Below are positions 41,874-50,690 of a stretch of 64,000 bases of DNA, piece by piece. The DNA comes from Clostridium sp. CAG:302 (GTDB lineage: Bacteria > Bacillota_I > Bacilli_A > RF39 > UBA660), in NCBI GenBank assembly GCA_000431795.1, contig FR887368.1, positions 26,250 to 90,249 on the forward strand, given 5' to 3'. Numbering within the stretch: the stretch's first letter is position 1; the number at the start of each line of letters is the position of its first letter. The position numbers and the translations under genes were made by a program. The notes under the pieces were generated by a model. It searched no databases. It worked only from the letters and a program-made list of their open reading frames with translations, and was not told the origin of the DNA.

Positions 41874-41905
41874 AGAGGATTAGAAATTGATCTAATCCTC
41901 TTTTT
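41874..41905 (+). terminator. Terminator of the HTH regulator gene
   Basis: Perfect 11-bp stem AGAGGATTAGA/TCTAATCCTCT, 6-nt loop, TTTT run. Confidence 0.9.
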
Positions 41906-41976
41906 GTCATACAAATAAAGTATCACTATTCAAAAGTTATGTAATGCTAGTTGTTATTAATATTAATATTTTATAT

Positions 41977-42222
41977 TTATTTTTTTACACTTTTTATATT
42001 TTGTAATTCGAATCTATATTTTTGTTTTATTTCCGGATATTTATGATGATCTACTTCTGATATAAACATATTATATGGTCTTATATATAGTTTATTATCT
42101 CCGTATAAAGCTCTGTATATAACATATTCCTCTTCTGTTTCACTATTTATTGCTATGTCTTCAACTAGATATAGGTCTCCTTTAAAATGTTTATATATTC
42201 CTTTTATTTTTATTTTATTCAT
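41977..42222 (-). CDS. DUF1653 protein
   Basis: 81 residues. [31 protein letters not shown] and [20 protein letters not shown] follow the DUF1653 pattern (YRHFKG.LY.V...HSET.E..V.Y.ALYG....WVRP..MF). Small soluble protein, sometimes fused to nucleotide-metabolism enzymes; function unknown. Follows the TraX-like gene by 32 bp. Confidence 0.85.
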   Translation of the reverse strand: MNKIKIKGIYKHFKGDLYLVEDIAINSETEEEYVIYRALYGDNKLYIRPYNMFISEVDHHKYPEIKQKYRFELQNIKSVKK

Positions 42223-42254
42223 ATATATTTTTCACCTCTTAATATTTTTTATAT

Positions 42255-42998
42255 TTAACTAAATAATATTGGTATATTACCATATAGTATTATTCTTAAT
42301 ATTCCTATTAATACTAAATGTAATGGATAATATAGATAGAAGAACCATTTTAACCATTTTATTTTTCCTCTTTCGCCATTATATTCTTTTAAAAGAGGAT
42401 ATACTAGTACTGCAAACAAAGATATTATTCCATATGTTTTATTTACAAAGATAAAGGATATTAAAGCATATAATGATAACCATAACATCATTGCTTTCAT
42501 TTGTTTATTTAAATTACCTCTAGCAGAATACATAGATAGTATACTCATTACCGCTATTGAACTAAAGTCAGCAGGAAAAGCTATTACATTTATTAGTATT
42601 ACTAATATCCATTTCTGATATTCTTTTAACTTATTATTACCATTAGCTATATATAATGCTACCACTGCCCAAGCAAGTGACCACATAATACTAGTTTGAT
42701 TAAAGACACTACCTGTAGTAAATGGTATATAATTTATACCAAAGGCAAAACAATAAGCAAAGTGTGATATTATAGCAAAGATAAATAATCTTGTTATATA
42801 TTTTTTTAGATTCTTAGTATAATGATATCCTTCACATATAAAGAAAAACATAATAGGAGCAGTTAATCTACCAATAACATGTAATATTATAGGTACAATA
42901 TTATTTTGCATATTAGGGTATAAAAGATCTGCCAGATGATCTATTGTCATAGCTATTATTGCTATTATTTTTAAATGATTTGAATTTAATTTTTTCAT
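42255..42998 (-). CDS. TraX-like membrane protein
   Basis: 247 residues, about eight membrane helices. HLKIIAIIAMTIDHLADLL and IGRLTAPIMFFFICEGYHYT are the TraX/YhfC-like signatures (MTIDHxA, GRxAFPIFxFxxxEGxxxT). The family includes the F-pilin acetylase TraX and is widespread in gut Firmicutes without conjugation genes, so it may acetylate an envelope component. Confidence 0.85.
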   Translation of the reverse strand: MKKLNSNHLKIIAIIAMTIDHLADLLYPNMQNNIVPIILHVIGRLTAPIMFFFICEGYHYTKNLKKYITRLFIFAIISHFAYCFAFGINYIPFTTGSVFNQTSIMWSLAWAVVALYIANGNNKLKEYQKWILVILINVIAFPADFSSIAVMSILSMYSARGNLNKQMKAMMLWLSLYALISFIFVNKTYGIISLFAVLVYPLLKEYNGERGKIKWLKWFFYLYYPLHLVLIGILRIILYGNIPILFS

Positions 42999-43010
42999 AA
43001 TTATTCCTCT

Positions 43011-43053
43011 ATAATCATTATATCAAAAAAAGTAGAATATTTCATCTACTTTA
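43011..43053 (-). terminator. Repeated terminator block, copy 1
   Basis: AAAGTAGA/TCTACTTT stem with TTTTTTTGATATAATGATTAT on the minus strand: a terminator whose T-run leads straight into a TATAAT -10 for the next gene. Near-identical blocks lie at 44884-44926 and 46103-46141. Confidence 0.7.
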
Positions 43054-43071
43054 GATTAATTTTATTTATTT

Positions 43072-43125
43072 CCTAATGAGCTTATAATCTCATTAGGTGA
43101 TAAGAAGCCTATGGTCTTCTTATCA
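43072..43125. repeat. Hairpin pair after the ABC permease gene
   Basis: CCTAATGAG/CTCATTAGG around CTTATAAT (43072-43097) and TGATAAGAAG/CTTCTTATCA around CCTATGGT (43098-43125). Same design as the other clusters. Confidence 0.75.
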
Positions 43126-43135
43126 AATATTTATT

Positions 43136-43957
43136 TTATCTAAGCTGTTTTTTATTTAGTATACTAATTCCTATTAAATTACAAATTAATGTAAATATAA
43201 TCATATAATACATGACATTATTTCTATCTATAACACTTAAGTCAGATATTCTCCATGCAATAGATGAAGGTAATATATCATTAGTCACTTCGTATACTTT
43301 TCTTTTAGTTCCAGTGAGATATTTAGGATTTTTTGTGATTTCTAGTACTGGTCCATTATCTGAGATTACATTTTGATTTATATATTCTGGTTCTTTTAAG
43401 TGTTCTAACATTAGAAATGATAAAACTGATAAACCAAATACTATAATTGTAGATATTACTACAGTTAATGTTTTATCGGCAAATAAGACTGCTAATAAAG
43501 TGAATAATGAAGTAAATGATATTGTAAGAAGAATAACTTCGATAGATATTTTTAATATTTCTATAGTACTTAAACTACTTGGTTCTAAGAAGAACAAACC
43601 AAATATAAGTATAATAAACATATAGGTAAATAAACACATTAATCCTTCTATTATACACGTAATTAGGTATGATAAATATATTTTTGTTCTTCTATAACCT
43701 GATATTATTTTATAATTGATTGTTCTATCTGAAAAATCACTACCTACATGTAGGCTAGTAAAAATTGCTATAAAGAATCCTATAAAGGCACTGAAAAACC
43801 AAATTATATCATAGCTTACTTTAGCACTACCTGTTTTAATATAATTATACTGGGTTATACAAAGAAAGATAGTTATTATAAATATTATTATTATTGAACT
43901 AAGAAGAATATTACTGTTTTTTATTCTAAATAATTCTGATTTTATTAACTTACTCAT
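43136..43957 (-). CDS. ABC-2 type permease subunit
   Basis: 273 residues, six membrane segments; N-terminal LIKSELFRIKNSNILLSS and the GSDFSDRTINYKIISGYRRTK loop identify the ABC2_membrane_5/BcrB-like family of bacitracin- and lantibiotic-type exporters. It overlaps the ATPase gene by 8 bp. Confidence 0.85.
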   Translation of the reverse strand: MSKLIKSELFRIKNSNILLSSIIIIFIITIFLCITQYNYIKTGSAKVSYDIIWFFSAFIGFFIAIFTSLHVGSDFSDRTINYKIISGYRRTKIYLSYLITCIIEGLMCLFTYMFIILIFGLFFLEPSSLSTIEILKISIEVILLTISFTSLFTLLAVLFADKTLTVVISTIIVFGLSVLSFLMLEHLKEPEYINQNVISDNGPVLEITKNPKYLTGTKRKVYEVTNDILPSSIAWRISDLSVIDRNNVMYYMIIFTLICNLIGISILNKKQLR

Positions 43958-44861
43958 TTTCTCCTCCTAGTAACTTTAAGAAATAATTTTCTAATGTATC
44001 TTTTTCTTTTTTGATATCTTCTATTTCTATTTTATTATTATTTAGTTCTGTTATAAATTTAGGTATATTTATTTTATTATATATAGTTATTTCTTCTTTA
44101 CCTGTTTTTTCATAATTTATATTATTATCATCTAAGTATTCTGCTAATTTATCAGTGTCTTTTATTTTTACTGTTGTTTTCTCTCTTATTTTACTATTTA
44201 ACTCTTCATAACTTATTTCTTCTACTATATGACCTTTATCTATAAATCCATAATTAGTAGCAATTTTTGATAATTCATCCAAATAATGACTTGATATTAG
44301 TATTGTTATATTACTTTTTTTATTTAAATTTAATACTAATTTTCTTATTTCTATTATACCTTCTGGGTCTAATCCATTTATTGGTTCATCTAATATTAAT
44401 AAGTCTGGATTGCCTACTAGGGCACAAGCTATCATTAATCTTTGTTTCATTCCTAATGAGAATGTTCTAACTTTTTTATTTTTTTCTTTTAATAAGCCTA
44501 CTTTATCTAATAAGCTATCTATTTCTTCATATGAAGTTATTCCTTTTATTTTATATACTTCTTTTATATTATCATAAGCATTCATATTATAGTATAAATA
44601 TGGATACTCAATAATTGCTCCTATTTTCTGTCTCTCTTTATTTATATTTTTATCTTTATTTGATATTCTATAGATAGAATATGTACCACTAGTAGGTTCT
44701 TCTAATCCACAAAGTAATCTAATTAACGTTGTTTTACCTGCTCCATTTTTACCTACTAGTCCGTATATGCTTCCTTTTTCAATATGTATATTTAAATTAT
44801 TTAATGCTTTAAAATTACCATATTTCTTTTCTAAATTTTTTACTTCAATTATATATTCCAT
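43950..44861 (-). CDS. ABC transporter ATPase (BcrA-like)
   Basis: 303 residues from the ATG at 44861 (AGGGAGG 6 bp upstream; earlier in-frame ATGs lack a ribosome site). Walker A GKNGAGKTTL, signature FSLGMKQRLMI, Walker B LLILDEPINGLD and SSHYLDEL are intact; the C-terminal 90 residues form the regulatory tail found in BcrA/LanF ATPases. With 43136-43957 it forms a peptide-antibiotic or lipid exporter. Confidence 0.9.
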   Translation of the reverse strand: MEYIIEVKNLEKKYGNFKALNNLNIHIEKGSIYGLVGKNGAGKTTLIRLLCGLEEPTSGTYSIYRISNKDKNINKERQKIGAIIEYPYLYYNMNAYDNIKEVYKIKGITSYEEIDSLLDKVGLLKEKNKKVRTFSLGMKQRLMIACALVGNPDLLILDEPINGLDPEGIIEIRKLVLNLNKKSNITILISSHYLDELSKIATNYGFIDKGHIVEEISYEELNSKIREKTTVKIKDTDKLAEYLDDNNINYEKTGKEEITIYNKINIPKFITELNNNKIEIEDIKKEKDTLENYFLKLLGGENE

Positions 44862-44883
44862 GATTAGCCTCCCTCTATAATCC

Positions 44884-44926
44884 ATAATCATTATATCAAA
44901 AAAAGTAGAATATTTCATCTACTTTA
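44884..44926 (-). terminator. Repeated terminator block, copy 2
   Basis: Same AAAGTAGA/TCTACTTT stem and TTTTTTTGATATAATGATTAT sequence as at 43011-43053; it separates fic from the ABC ATPase gene and includes its probable -10. Confidence 0.7.
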
Positions 44927-44950
44927 ATTTTTTTATCAAATATTTTTTTA

Positions 44951-44994
44951 AAATTTGGCTTAAATTTGGCTTAAATTTGGCTTAAATTTGGCTT
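44951..44994. repeat. Four perfect 11-bp tandem repeats
   Basis: AAATTTGGCTT repeated exactly four times, the last copy overlapping the fic stop codon. Period 11 is close to one helical turn. Likely a slippage-prone tract. Confidence 0.9.
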
Positions 44995-46075
44995 ATTTTA
45001 TTTTTTCTTGATATTTCTTAGTTAAAATATAATCAACATTTCTAATTTGCTTATCATTTTCTCTCACTAGAAAACCATTTTCGAGCCACTCTTTAATCCA
45101 GTTATTTGCTGTATTCAGGCTTATCTTAAAATGACTTGCTATATCTTTAGCCTTAATTTTACCATTATTTAATATATAATTTGCTATCCATCTTTCTCTT
45201 TTATCTAGTGTATCTAAGATATTTACCTCTTCTTTACTATTTAAATATATTTCTTTTACTCTATTTCCAACTGCCTCAAAAGTATTTGCCATAGTAGAAA
45301 TAAAATATTCTAACCACTCTGTTATATCAGCATCTTTTCTTCCAAAATAAAAATTATGATGTAATCCCATTTGTAGAGAATTATAATAATCATTTATGTT
45401 CTTATCATAAAACTATTCCATTACATAAAATCCTTTTAAGTCATATCCATATGCTTTTAATATATAATTAGCAAGTAATCTAGATGTTCTACCATTGCCA
45501 TCCCAAAAAGGATGAATAGTAACAAACTCATATTCTATGATACCAGCTTTTATAGGGATAGGAATATCTTTAGATGTTTTATTATCAAACTCTTTTATCA
45601 TTTGATTAATTAATGCTTTTATATCTTTTGCTTCTGGTGGCATATACACTATTTGCTTAGTTAATGAATCTTCCACTATATTTTGACCATCACGATATGT
45701 TGCTTTAGCATTTAAGTTCTTTCCAATTACTAAGTTATGTACTTTGAATATTAAGTCCTCAGTTATACTATTATTAGTATCTGCTTCTTTATTTAAATAC
45801 ATTAAAGCATTATAGTAATTTCTTACTTCTAAAACATTTCTTTCATGTGAATTATTAGTATTTTCGATTATTTTTTTTACAGTATTTAAATCCAAACTAT
45901 TTCCTTCTATTTTAGTAGAATAATGAACCCTTTTAGCAATAGTTTCTTTTTTTATTTCTTCTTCAACTGATACTGGTATTTCTAATAAATCTACAATTTC
46001 TCTTGCTCTATTTATTTTTAATAAATCATTTACTATTTTATTAGTGTAATTCCATTTTATATTCATTTTTTCCAT
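44993..46075 (-). pseudogene. fic: Fic-family AMPylase gene interrupted by an in-frame amber codon
   Basis: The frame 46075-45413 encodes a Fic core with the inhibitory helix STKIEGN (53-59) and the catalytic HPFWDGNGRT (188-197). It stops at TAG (45415-45413). The same frame continues without a break (FYDKNINDYYNSLQ) into the segment from 45370 to 44993, which supplies the rest of the family's usual length: MGLHHNFYFGRKDADITEWL and a winged-helix end (IKAKDIASHFKISLNTANNW). So it is one gene of about 360 codons with a nonsense mutation after GFYVME. The Fic core could still be made as a shortened protein. Confidence 0.85.
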
Positions 46076-46102
46076 GGTATTTCCCCCTCTAATTTTATAT
46101 AT

Positions 46103-46141
46103 AATATTATATCAAAAAAAGTAAAATATTTCATCTACTTT
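46103..46141 (-). terminator. Repeated terminator block, copy 3
   Basis: TATATCAAAAAAAGTAAAAT then ATTTCATCTACTTTA, matching the blocks at 43011 and 44884 with one stem mismatch. Precedes fic. Confidence 0.6.
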
Positions 46142-46145
46142 ATAT

Positions 46146-46270
46146 TATTTTAATATATATTTCTTGCTTATATATGAATGTATGGCTGATACTTATTTAG
46201 AGACAATATATTATATTGGCTCTAAATAACACTAACAAGACTAATATAATTAGACTTATAGTGAACATAA
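46146..46270. repeat. Interspersed structured repeat, copy 2
   Basis: Diverged copy of 28727-28850 and 50567-50690. The main stem is TTATTTAGAG/CTCTAAATAA (46193-46229), a compensated change from TTTATTTGAG/CTCAAATAAA, and the inner CAATATA/TATATTG pairing is kept. The third stem CACTA..AAG/CTT.TAGTG is at 46230-46263. The rest of the gap 46271-46413 holds only AT-rich sequence with GGCTTAAATT fragments. Confidence 0.85.
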
Positions 46271-46413
46271 ATATATTATTTATACAAAAATCGGATTATT
46301 TTCGGCTTAAATTCAGATTATTTTATTTTTTCTAACGTATCTTCACTTATACTATATTTTATTTTTAACTCTAACATAATTATCTATACTATATAAATTA
46401 TAATTTTAATACA

Positions 46414-47301
46414 TTATTTATATCTTCTTTTAATAATATCATCTTCTTCTATATTACCTATTAGTAGTGGAGAATTAACATCATGATTATGATAATTTTC
46501 TATTACTTTATTCTCATCATAATTAGCATAGCAATATTTGCAAAAGTGTCTACAACTATTATATACACCAATATCCACCATATTAACACAATTACAATAC
46601 TTATTCTTTCTTGAAGTCCAATTTTTATAAGATTTACCAGTTAATTTATAGGCAAGTGTATGAGATAAACATTCTTCTTTTATAAAGCCATATTCTTCTA
46701 ATGTTTCTTCTTCAGCACAAGTCTGAACTGTCATATTATTATTACCTGCTATCTTACTAAAAGACTCTCCTAGTAACTTATAATCTTCTTTAGTAAATGG
46801 TTTTATTTTTAAAATATTATTATTCTTTCTAACATTCTTATAATCATCTATAAATGATACTATGATATGTTTTACATAACCATTTAACATACTACATAGT
46901 TTATTAAAAGCCTTTATATGATATTCTATATTATATTTATCACTTAAAAATATTGGATCATATCTAATATATATATTATCTATTCCTATTATCTTAGATA
47001 ACTCTTTTACCCCTTCAATTATATCACTCTTATCTATAACATTAGGTTCAATATCTTTATTATAAGAAGTTATTGTTATATGAAATAGTATTGGTTTATC
47101 TATTTCTTTTATTCTATCTATTATTGGAAGAGGATTCTTAGTACAAAAAACTATTAAATCAACATCTTCAAAATATATTTCATTTACTAAGTGATAATTA
47201 AAAGGATTTCTTACCATAACATATCCTTCTTTATACCTATTCATAAACCACTTGGTATAAAAAGCTACTATATCAGTTCTTCCACTTACATTTAATATCA
47301 T
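46414..47301 (-). CDS. DUF1848 protein (radical-SAM-like)
   Basis: 295 residues. Opens LNVSGRTDIVAFYTKWFMNR, then RNPFNYHLVNEI and FCTKNPLPII, and near the end has CNCVNMVDIGVYNSCRHFCKYCYANYDEN (cysteines C-x1-C, C-x3-C-x2-C; given as key residues CNC, SCRHFCKYCYAN). This matches DUF1848, a TIM-barrel family with a C-terminal radical-SAM-like cysteine cluster. Function unknown. Confidence 0.88.
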   Translation of the reverse strand: MILNVSGRTDIVAFYTKWFMNRYKEGYVMVRNPFNYHLVNEIYFEDVDLIVFCTKNPLPIIDRIKEIDKPILFHITITSYNKDIEPNVIDKSDIIEGVKELSKIIGIDNIYIRYDPIFLSDKYNIEYHIKAFNKLCSMLNGYVKHIIVSFIDDYKNVRKNNNILKIKPFTKEDYKLLGESFSKIAGNNNMTVQTCAEEETLEEYGFIKEECLSHTLAYKLTGKSYKNWTSRKNKYCNCVNMVDIGVYNSCRHFCKYCYANYDENKVIENYHNHDVNSPLLIGNIEEDDIIKRRYK

Positions 47302-47440
47302 ACTTACATCACATCTAATATTTTATCATATATTTAATAATTTTAAATTACCTTGTTATCTTTTTTCTTATTTTTTTAATATTTTAAGTTATTTTGCAAC
47401 ATTAATATAGAAAAAATACATAAGCTTTAAACCTATGTAT

Positions 47441-48601
47441 TTATCTTTTTAATATTTTTGCTATTACCTTTTTAGTATTACGATATAATTTATAACCAAT
47501 ATCATATATATAATAACCAAACTTATCTAATATTAAATCAAACTCACCAATATACTCTAAAACATTACCACCAAAACCTCTTTTAAATTCATAGACACCA
47601 TAGTTTTCACTACCTGGAGTAAAGTTACCACTGATACCTCCAAAATCATATATTGGTAACCCTCTTTCCATAGCTAGTTTAATCATTTCCATTTGCATTT
47701 TATACTGAGCCATTAAAGGCATATATTCTTTATGTGTACCACCATAAACATAATTTAATTTATCTTTATCAAAAATAAATACTCCAGCACTTATAGGTAT
47801 TTTTTTTCTTTTATCATTCATAACTATATCATATAGTTTATCACCAGTACATTCTTTTAAATACTTATTTCTATCTAAATAAATTATCGTAAGAAGACTT
47901 CTATCCCCTAAAAGATTGTTTAGATTTTTATAATATTCTAAAGATCTATCAAAGTGATTCTGTCTATTCGCAGTGCTTTGCATAACTTCTTTAAAATCAC
48001 TAATATCATCATCATTACCTAGTATAACAAGTTCTAAAGGATACTTTTCATATTTTCTAATACATCTTCGGCATCTTTGATCCATACCTTTTTTAATATC
48101 TTCTATACTTCTATTAATATCCAAATAATAACTCCATCTAAGTTGTATCTCGTCCGTATAACCCGTAGTAAAACCATGATGTTTATAGCCTAACTTAATC
48201 AAATTATCTATAACTTGTCTATTACAAAAGTCTCCAATGACATTACCATAATTATCATGCTTTTGGTATTCAATAAAAGGATCTATCTTTAATACTACAC
48301 CCTTCTTCTTTATCAAAAACTTCTTTATTTCCTTAGTAAAAAAACTAAGTAATTCAGTATCATTATAATCAAGTAATACCCCTCTTGGAGCATAATATAA
48401 ATATTTATCAAAATATACTTTTTTACCAATTATTAAAGATATAGCTACTAATTTATTATCTCTTAACACTCCAACAAAATAATGTTTCCATCCCGTAAGT
48501 TCCTTTATTTTAGTCCAAGCATAACTTTGATAAAAACTACTACCAGGAAAATTATTACTTGCTTTTTCAAACTCACTACTTGAAAGTTCCACAAATTTCA
48601 T
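47441..48601 (-). CDS. femX: FemABX-family peptidoglycan aminoacyltransferase-like protein
   Basis: 386 residues with two GNAT-like halves: FYQSYAWTKIKELTGWKHYF and YFDKYLYYAPRGVLLDY in the first; RRCIRKYEKYPLELVIL, then MAQYKMQMEMIKLAMERGLPIYDFGGISG in the second (key pieces). FemX/MurM-type enzymes add an amino acid from aminoacyl-tRNA to lipid II to form interpeptide bridges. No coiled-coil tRNA arm is apparent. Stand-alone gene. Confidence 0.85.
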   Translation of the reverse strand: MKFVELSSSEFEKASNNFPGSSFYQSYAWTKIKELTGWKHYFVGVLRDNKLVAISLIIGKKVYFDKYLYYAPRGVLLDYNDTELLSFFTKEIKKFLIKKKGVVLKIDPFIEYQKHDNYGNVIGDFCNRQVIDNLIKLGYKHHGFTTGYTDEIQLRWSYYLDINRSIEDIKKGMDQRCRRCIRKYEKYPLELVILGNDDDISDFKEVMQSTANRQNHFDRSLEYYKNLNNLLGDRSLLTIIYLDRNKYLKECTGDKLYDIVMNDKRKKIPISAGVFIFDKDKLNYVYGGTHKEYMPLMAQYKMQMEMIKLAMERGLPIYDFGGISGNFTPGSENYGVYEFKRGFGGNVLEYIGEFDLILDKFGYYIYDIGYKLYRNTKKVIAKILKR

Positions 48602-48706
48602 ATATTCACCTTCTATTTATAATAAAAAACTTATATCATAATTATACTAATTTTTTATTATTAATTTATTAATTAACCATTAAATAAATCTTAATATTTT
48701 CTTAAA

Positions 48707-49825
48707 CTATTCATCTTTGATTGGTAAACTAACTTTAAATATTGTTTTATCTTTATCACTAGCCACTATTATCTTACCATCATGAAGTTCTACGATCTGC
48801 TTACTAATAGCAAGTCCAAGACCACTACCACCAGTCTTACTAGTTCTTGAAGTATCAAGTCTATAGAAATTTTCAAATATTCTATCAAGTTTATCTTTAG
48901 GTATCATTTTACCTCTATTTATTACCTCAATATTAACTTCATTATTACTTTTATACATTTTAATATCAATATCTGTATTTTCTTTACTGTAACTTATAGC
49001 ATTCTTAACTAAATTATTAAATACTCTACTAAGTTTATCTGAATCAGCATATATAGTTATATTCTCACCACTAGTAAATTTAATACTTTTATTAAGTTCT
49101 TTTACCATAGGATAAAAGTCATCTATTATCTGTTCTATCATCATATTAAGATTTAATTCTTCTTTTTCAAGAATAATTTTCTCAGAATTAAATCTTGCTA
49201 TATCAAATAATTCATTTATTAATTCTTCTAAACGATATGATTTATTTAAAGCAAGTTCAATATATTTTTTTCTTTGCTCTAAAGGCATATCTTCAATTTC
49301 ATCTAAAAGAGATAAATAGCCAATAACAACAGTTAAAGGTGTCTTTATATCATGTGCTAGATAAACAATTAATTCATCTTTTTTCTTTTCATTTTCTTCA
49401 GCTGATTTTTTATTTTTAATGGACTCACTTCTAAAATGATTTAATTTAACTTCTAACTCCTTCATCTCTGGAGGTAAATCTATATACTCTTCACTTCCAT
49501 CAAATAACTTTTCTGATGAATCAGATATTATATTTATATATGATGTCATATGTTTTATTTCTTTATATAGTAATATTAAAAATATTATTATGGCCAATGT
49601 GGCTACTACTATATATACTGTACCATTATAATATAATTTATTAAATGTCTCAATAGATCTATAATAACTAACTGAATCTATATCATATAACCACTGAAAA
49701 TCAGATAGTTCAATTATTCTCTTTAAAAGGATAAAAAATACTGCAATAATTGTAAAACTAATAATCATTTTTCCTACTAGTGTCCAGAATCTCTTCTTAA
49801 ATAAATCTTCTCTATTACTTTTCAA
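48707..49825 (-). CDS. Sensor histidine kinase (VanS-like)
   Basis: 372 residues if translation begins at the TTG at 49825 (GGGG upstream); an ATG at 49843 lacks a ribosome site. Two membrane helices (about 15-40 and 70-95), then the H-box VYLAHDIKTPLTVVIGYL with the phospho-His, N-box VFNNLVKNAISYS, and G boxes GSGLGLAISKQI. The AHD(I/L)KTPLT H-box is that of VanS. It overlaps the regulator gene by about 11 bp. Likely senses cell-wall damage. Confidence 0.9.
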   Translation of the reverse strand: MKSNREDLFKKRFWTLVGKMIISFTIIAVFFILLKRIIELSDFQWLYDIDSVSYYRSIETFNKLYYNGTVYIVVATLAIIIFLILLYKEIKHMTSYINIISDSSEKLFDGSEEYIDLPPEMKELEVKLNHFRSESIKNKKSAEENEKKKDELIVYLAHDIKTPLTVVIGYLSLLDEIEDMPLEQRKKYIELALNKSYRLEELINELFDIARFNSEKIILEKEELNLNMMIEQIIDDFYPMVKELNKSIKFTSGENITIYADSDKLSRVFNNLVKNAISYSKENTDIDIKMYKSNNEVNIEVINRGKMIPKDKLDRIFENFYRLDTSRTSKTGGSGLGLAISKQIVELHDGKIIVASDKDKTIFKVSLPIKDE

Positions 49826-50501
49826 TTTTATACCCCACTCCATAAATTGTTTTTATATACTTTGGTTTGCTATAAGTATCTTTCATCTTTTCTCTTATAT
49901 GTCTAATATGAACCATTATTGTATTATTATCTTTTTCAAAATAATTTTCTTTCCAAACACTTGAAAATAGAACATCACTTTTTACTACATTACCTCTATT
50001 CTCACAAAGAAGCCAAAGTATAGCAAATTCTGTCTTAGTAAGTTCTACCCTCTCATTATTAAAAATAAACTCATGTGTATCATTATTTATTACTATACCT
50101 CTAAAATCTATTATATTTTCTTCTTTAACATTATTATATTTTTGATATCTTCTTAGTTGAGCTTTTACTCTAGCCATAAGTTCTAATGGTTCAAACGGTT
50201 TAGTTACATAGTCATCTGCTCCTATTGAAAGACCATTTATTTTATCGATATCTTCTACTCTAGCGGTAGCAAATATGATAGGAAAATTATATTTTTTTCT
50301 AATAATACTACATAGTTTAAAACCATCTATCTCAGGCATCATAACATCTAATATAGCCAAATCTATCTTTAAATTGTCTATATCTCTTACTACATCAGTA
50401 CTAGAGTAATATTTAATAACATTATAATTTTCATTCTTTAAATATACTTCCAAAAGATCTGCAATTGCTTTTTCATCTTCTACTATTAGAATATTTGTCA
50501 T
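49815..50501 (-). CDS. OmpR-type response regulator (VanR-like)
   Basis: 228 residues. Receiver domain ILIVEDEKAIADLL with phospho-Asp in LAILDVMMPEIDGF (about residue 53), switch Thr in IIFATARVED, Lys in DDYVTKPFEP, then a winged-helix effector (LTKTEFAILWLLCENRG, IMVHIRHIREKM, IYGVGYKIEK). Pairs with the kinase downstream. Possible target operons are the ABC exporter and LiaF-like genes upstream. Confidence 0.93.
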   Translation of the reverse strand: MTNILIVEDEKAIADLLEVYLKNENYNVIKYYSSTDVVRDIDNLKIDLAILDVMMPEIDGFKLCSIIRKKYNFPIIFATARVEDIDKINGLSIGADDYVTKPFEPLELMARVKAQLRRYQKYNNVKEENIIDFRGIVINNDTHEFIFNNERVELTKTEFAILWLLCENRGNVVKSDVLFSSVWKENYFEKDNNTIMVHIRHIREKMKDTYSKPKYIKTIYGVGYKIEK

Positions 50502-50566
50502 CTTACCACTTCCTAAATTATTATAGCATATTTTTATTTACAAAATCTTAATATTTTCTTAAATAA

Positions 50567-50690
50567 CTAATATTTTAGTATATATTCTTTGCTTATATAT
50601 AATAAATATGGTTGATATATTTATTTGAGACAATACTTTGGCTCAAATAAACACTCTAGAACCTTAGATCTAGAGTGATCATAATAAACT
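50567..50690. repeat. Interspersed structured repeat, copy 3
   Basis: Core 50591-50655 nearly identical to 28751-28815. Stems TTTATTTGAG/CTCAAATAAA (50620-50651) and CACTCTAGA/TCTAGAGTG (50652-50677; loop TCTAAGGT on the minus strand). Lies between the ABC permease stop and the regulator promoter. Confidence 0.85.

Noticed and set aside
44951..44994. CRISPR-like array
   Set aside because: The units are 11 bp and contiguous with no spacers.
44993..46075. Two separate genes (Fic core and a winged-helix protein)
   Set aside because: The two frames are in phase with only a TAG between them, and the residues in between continue the Fic family pattern.
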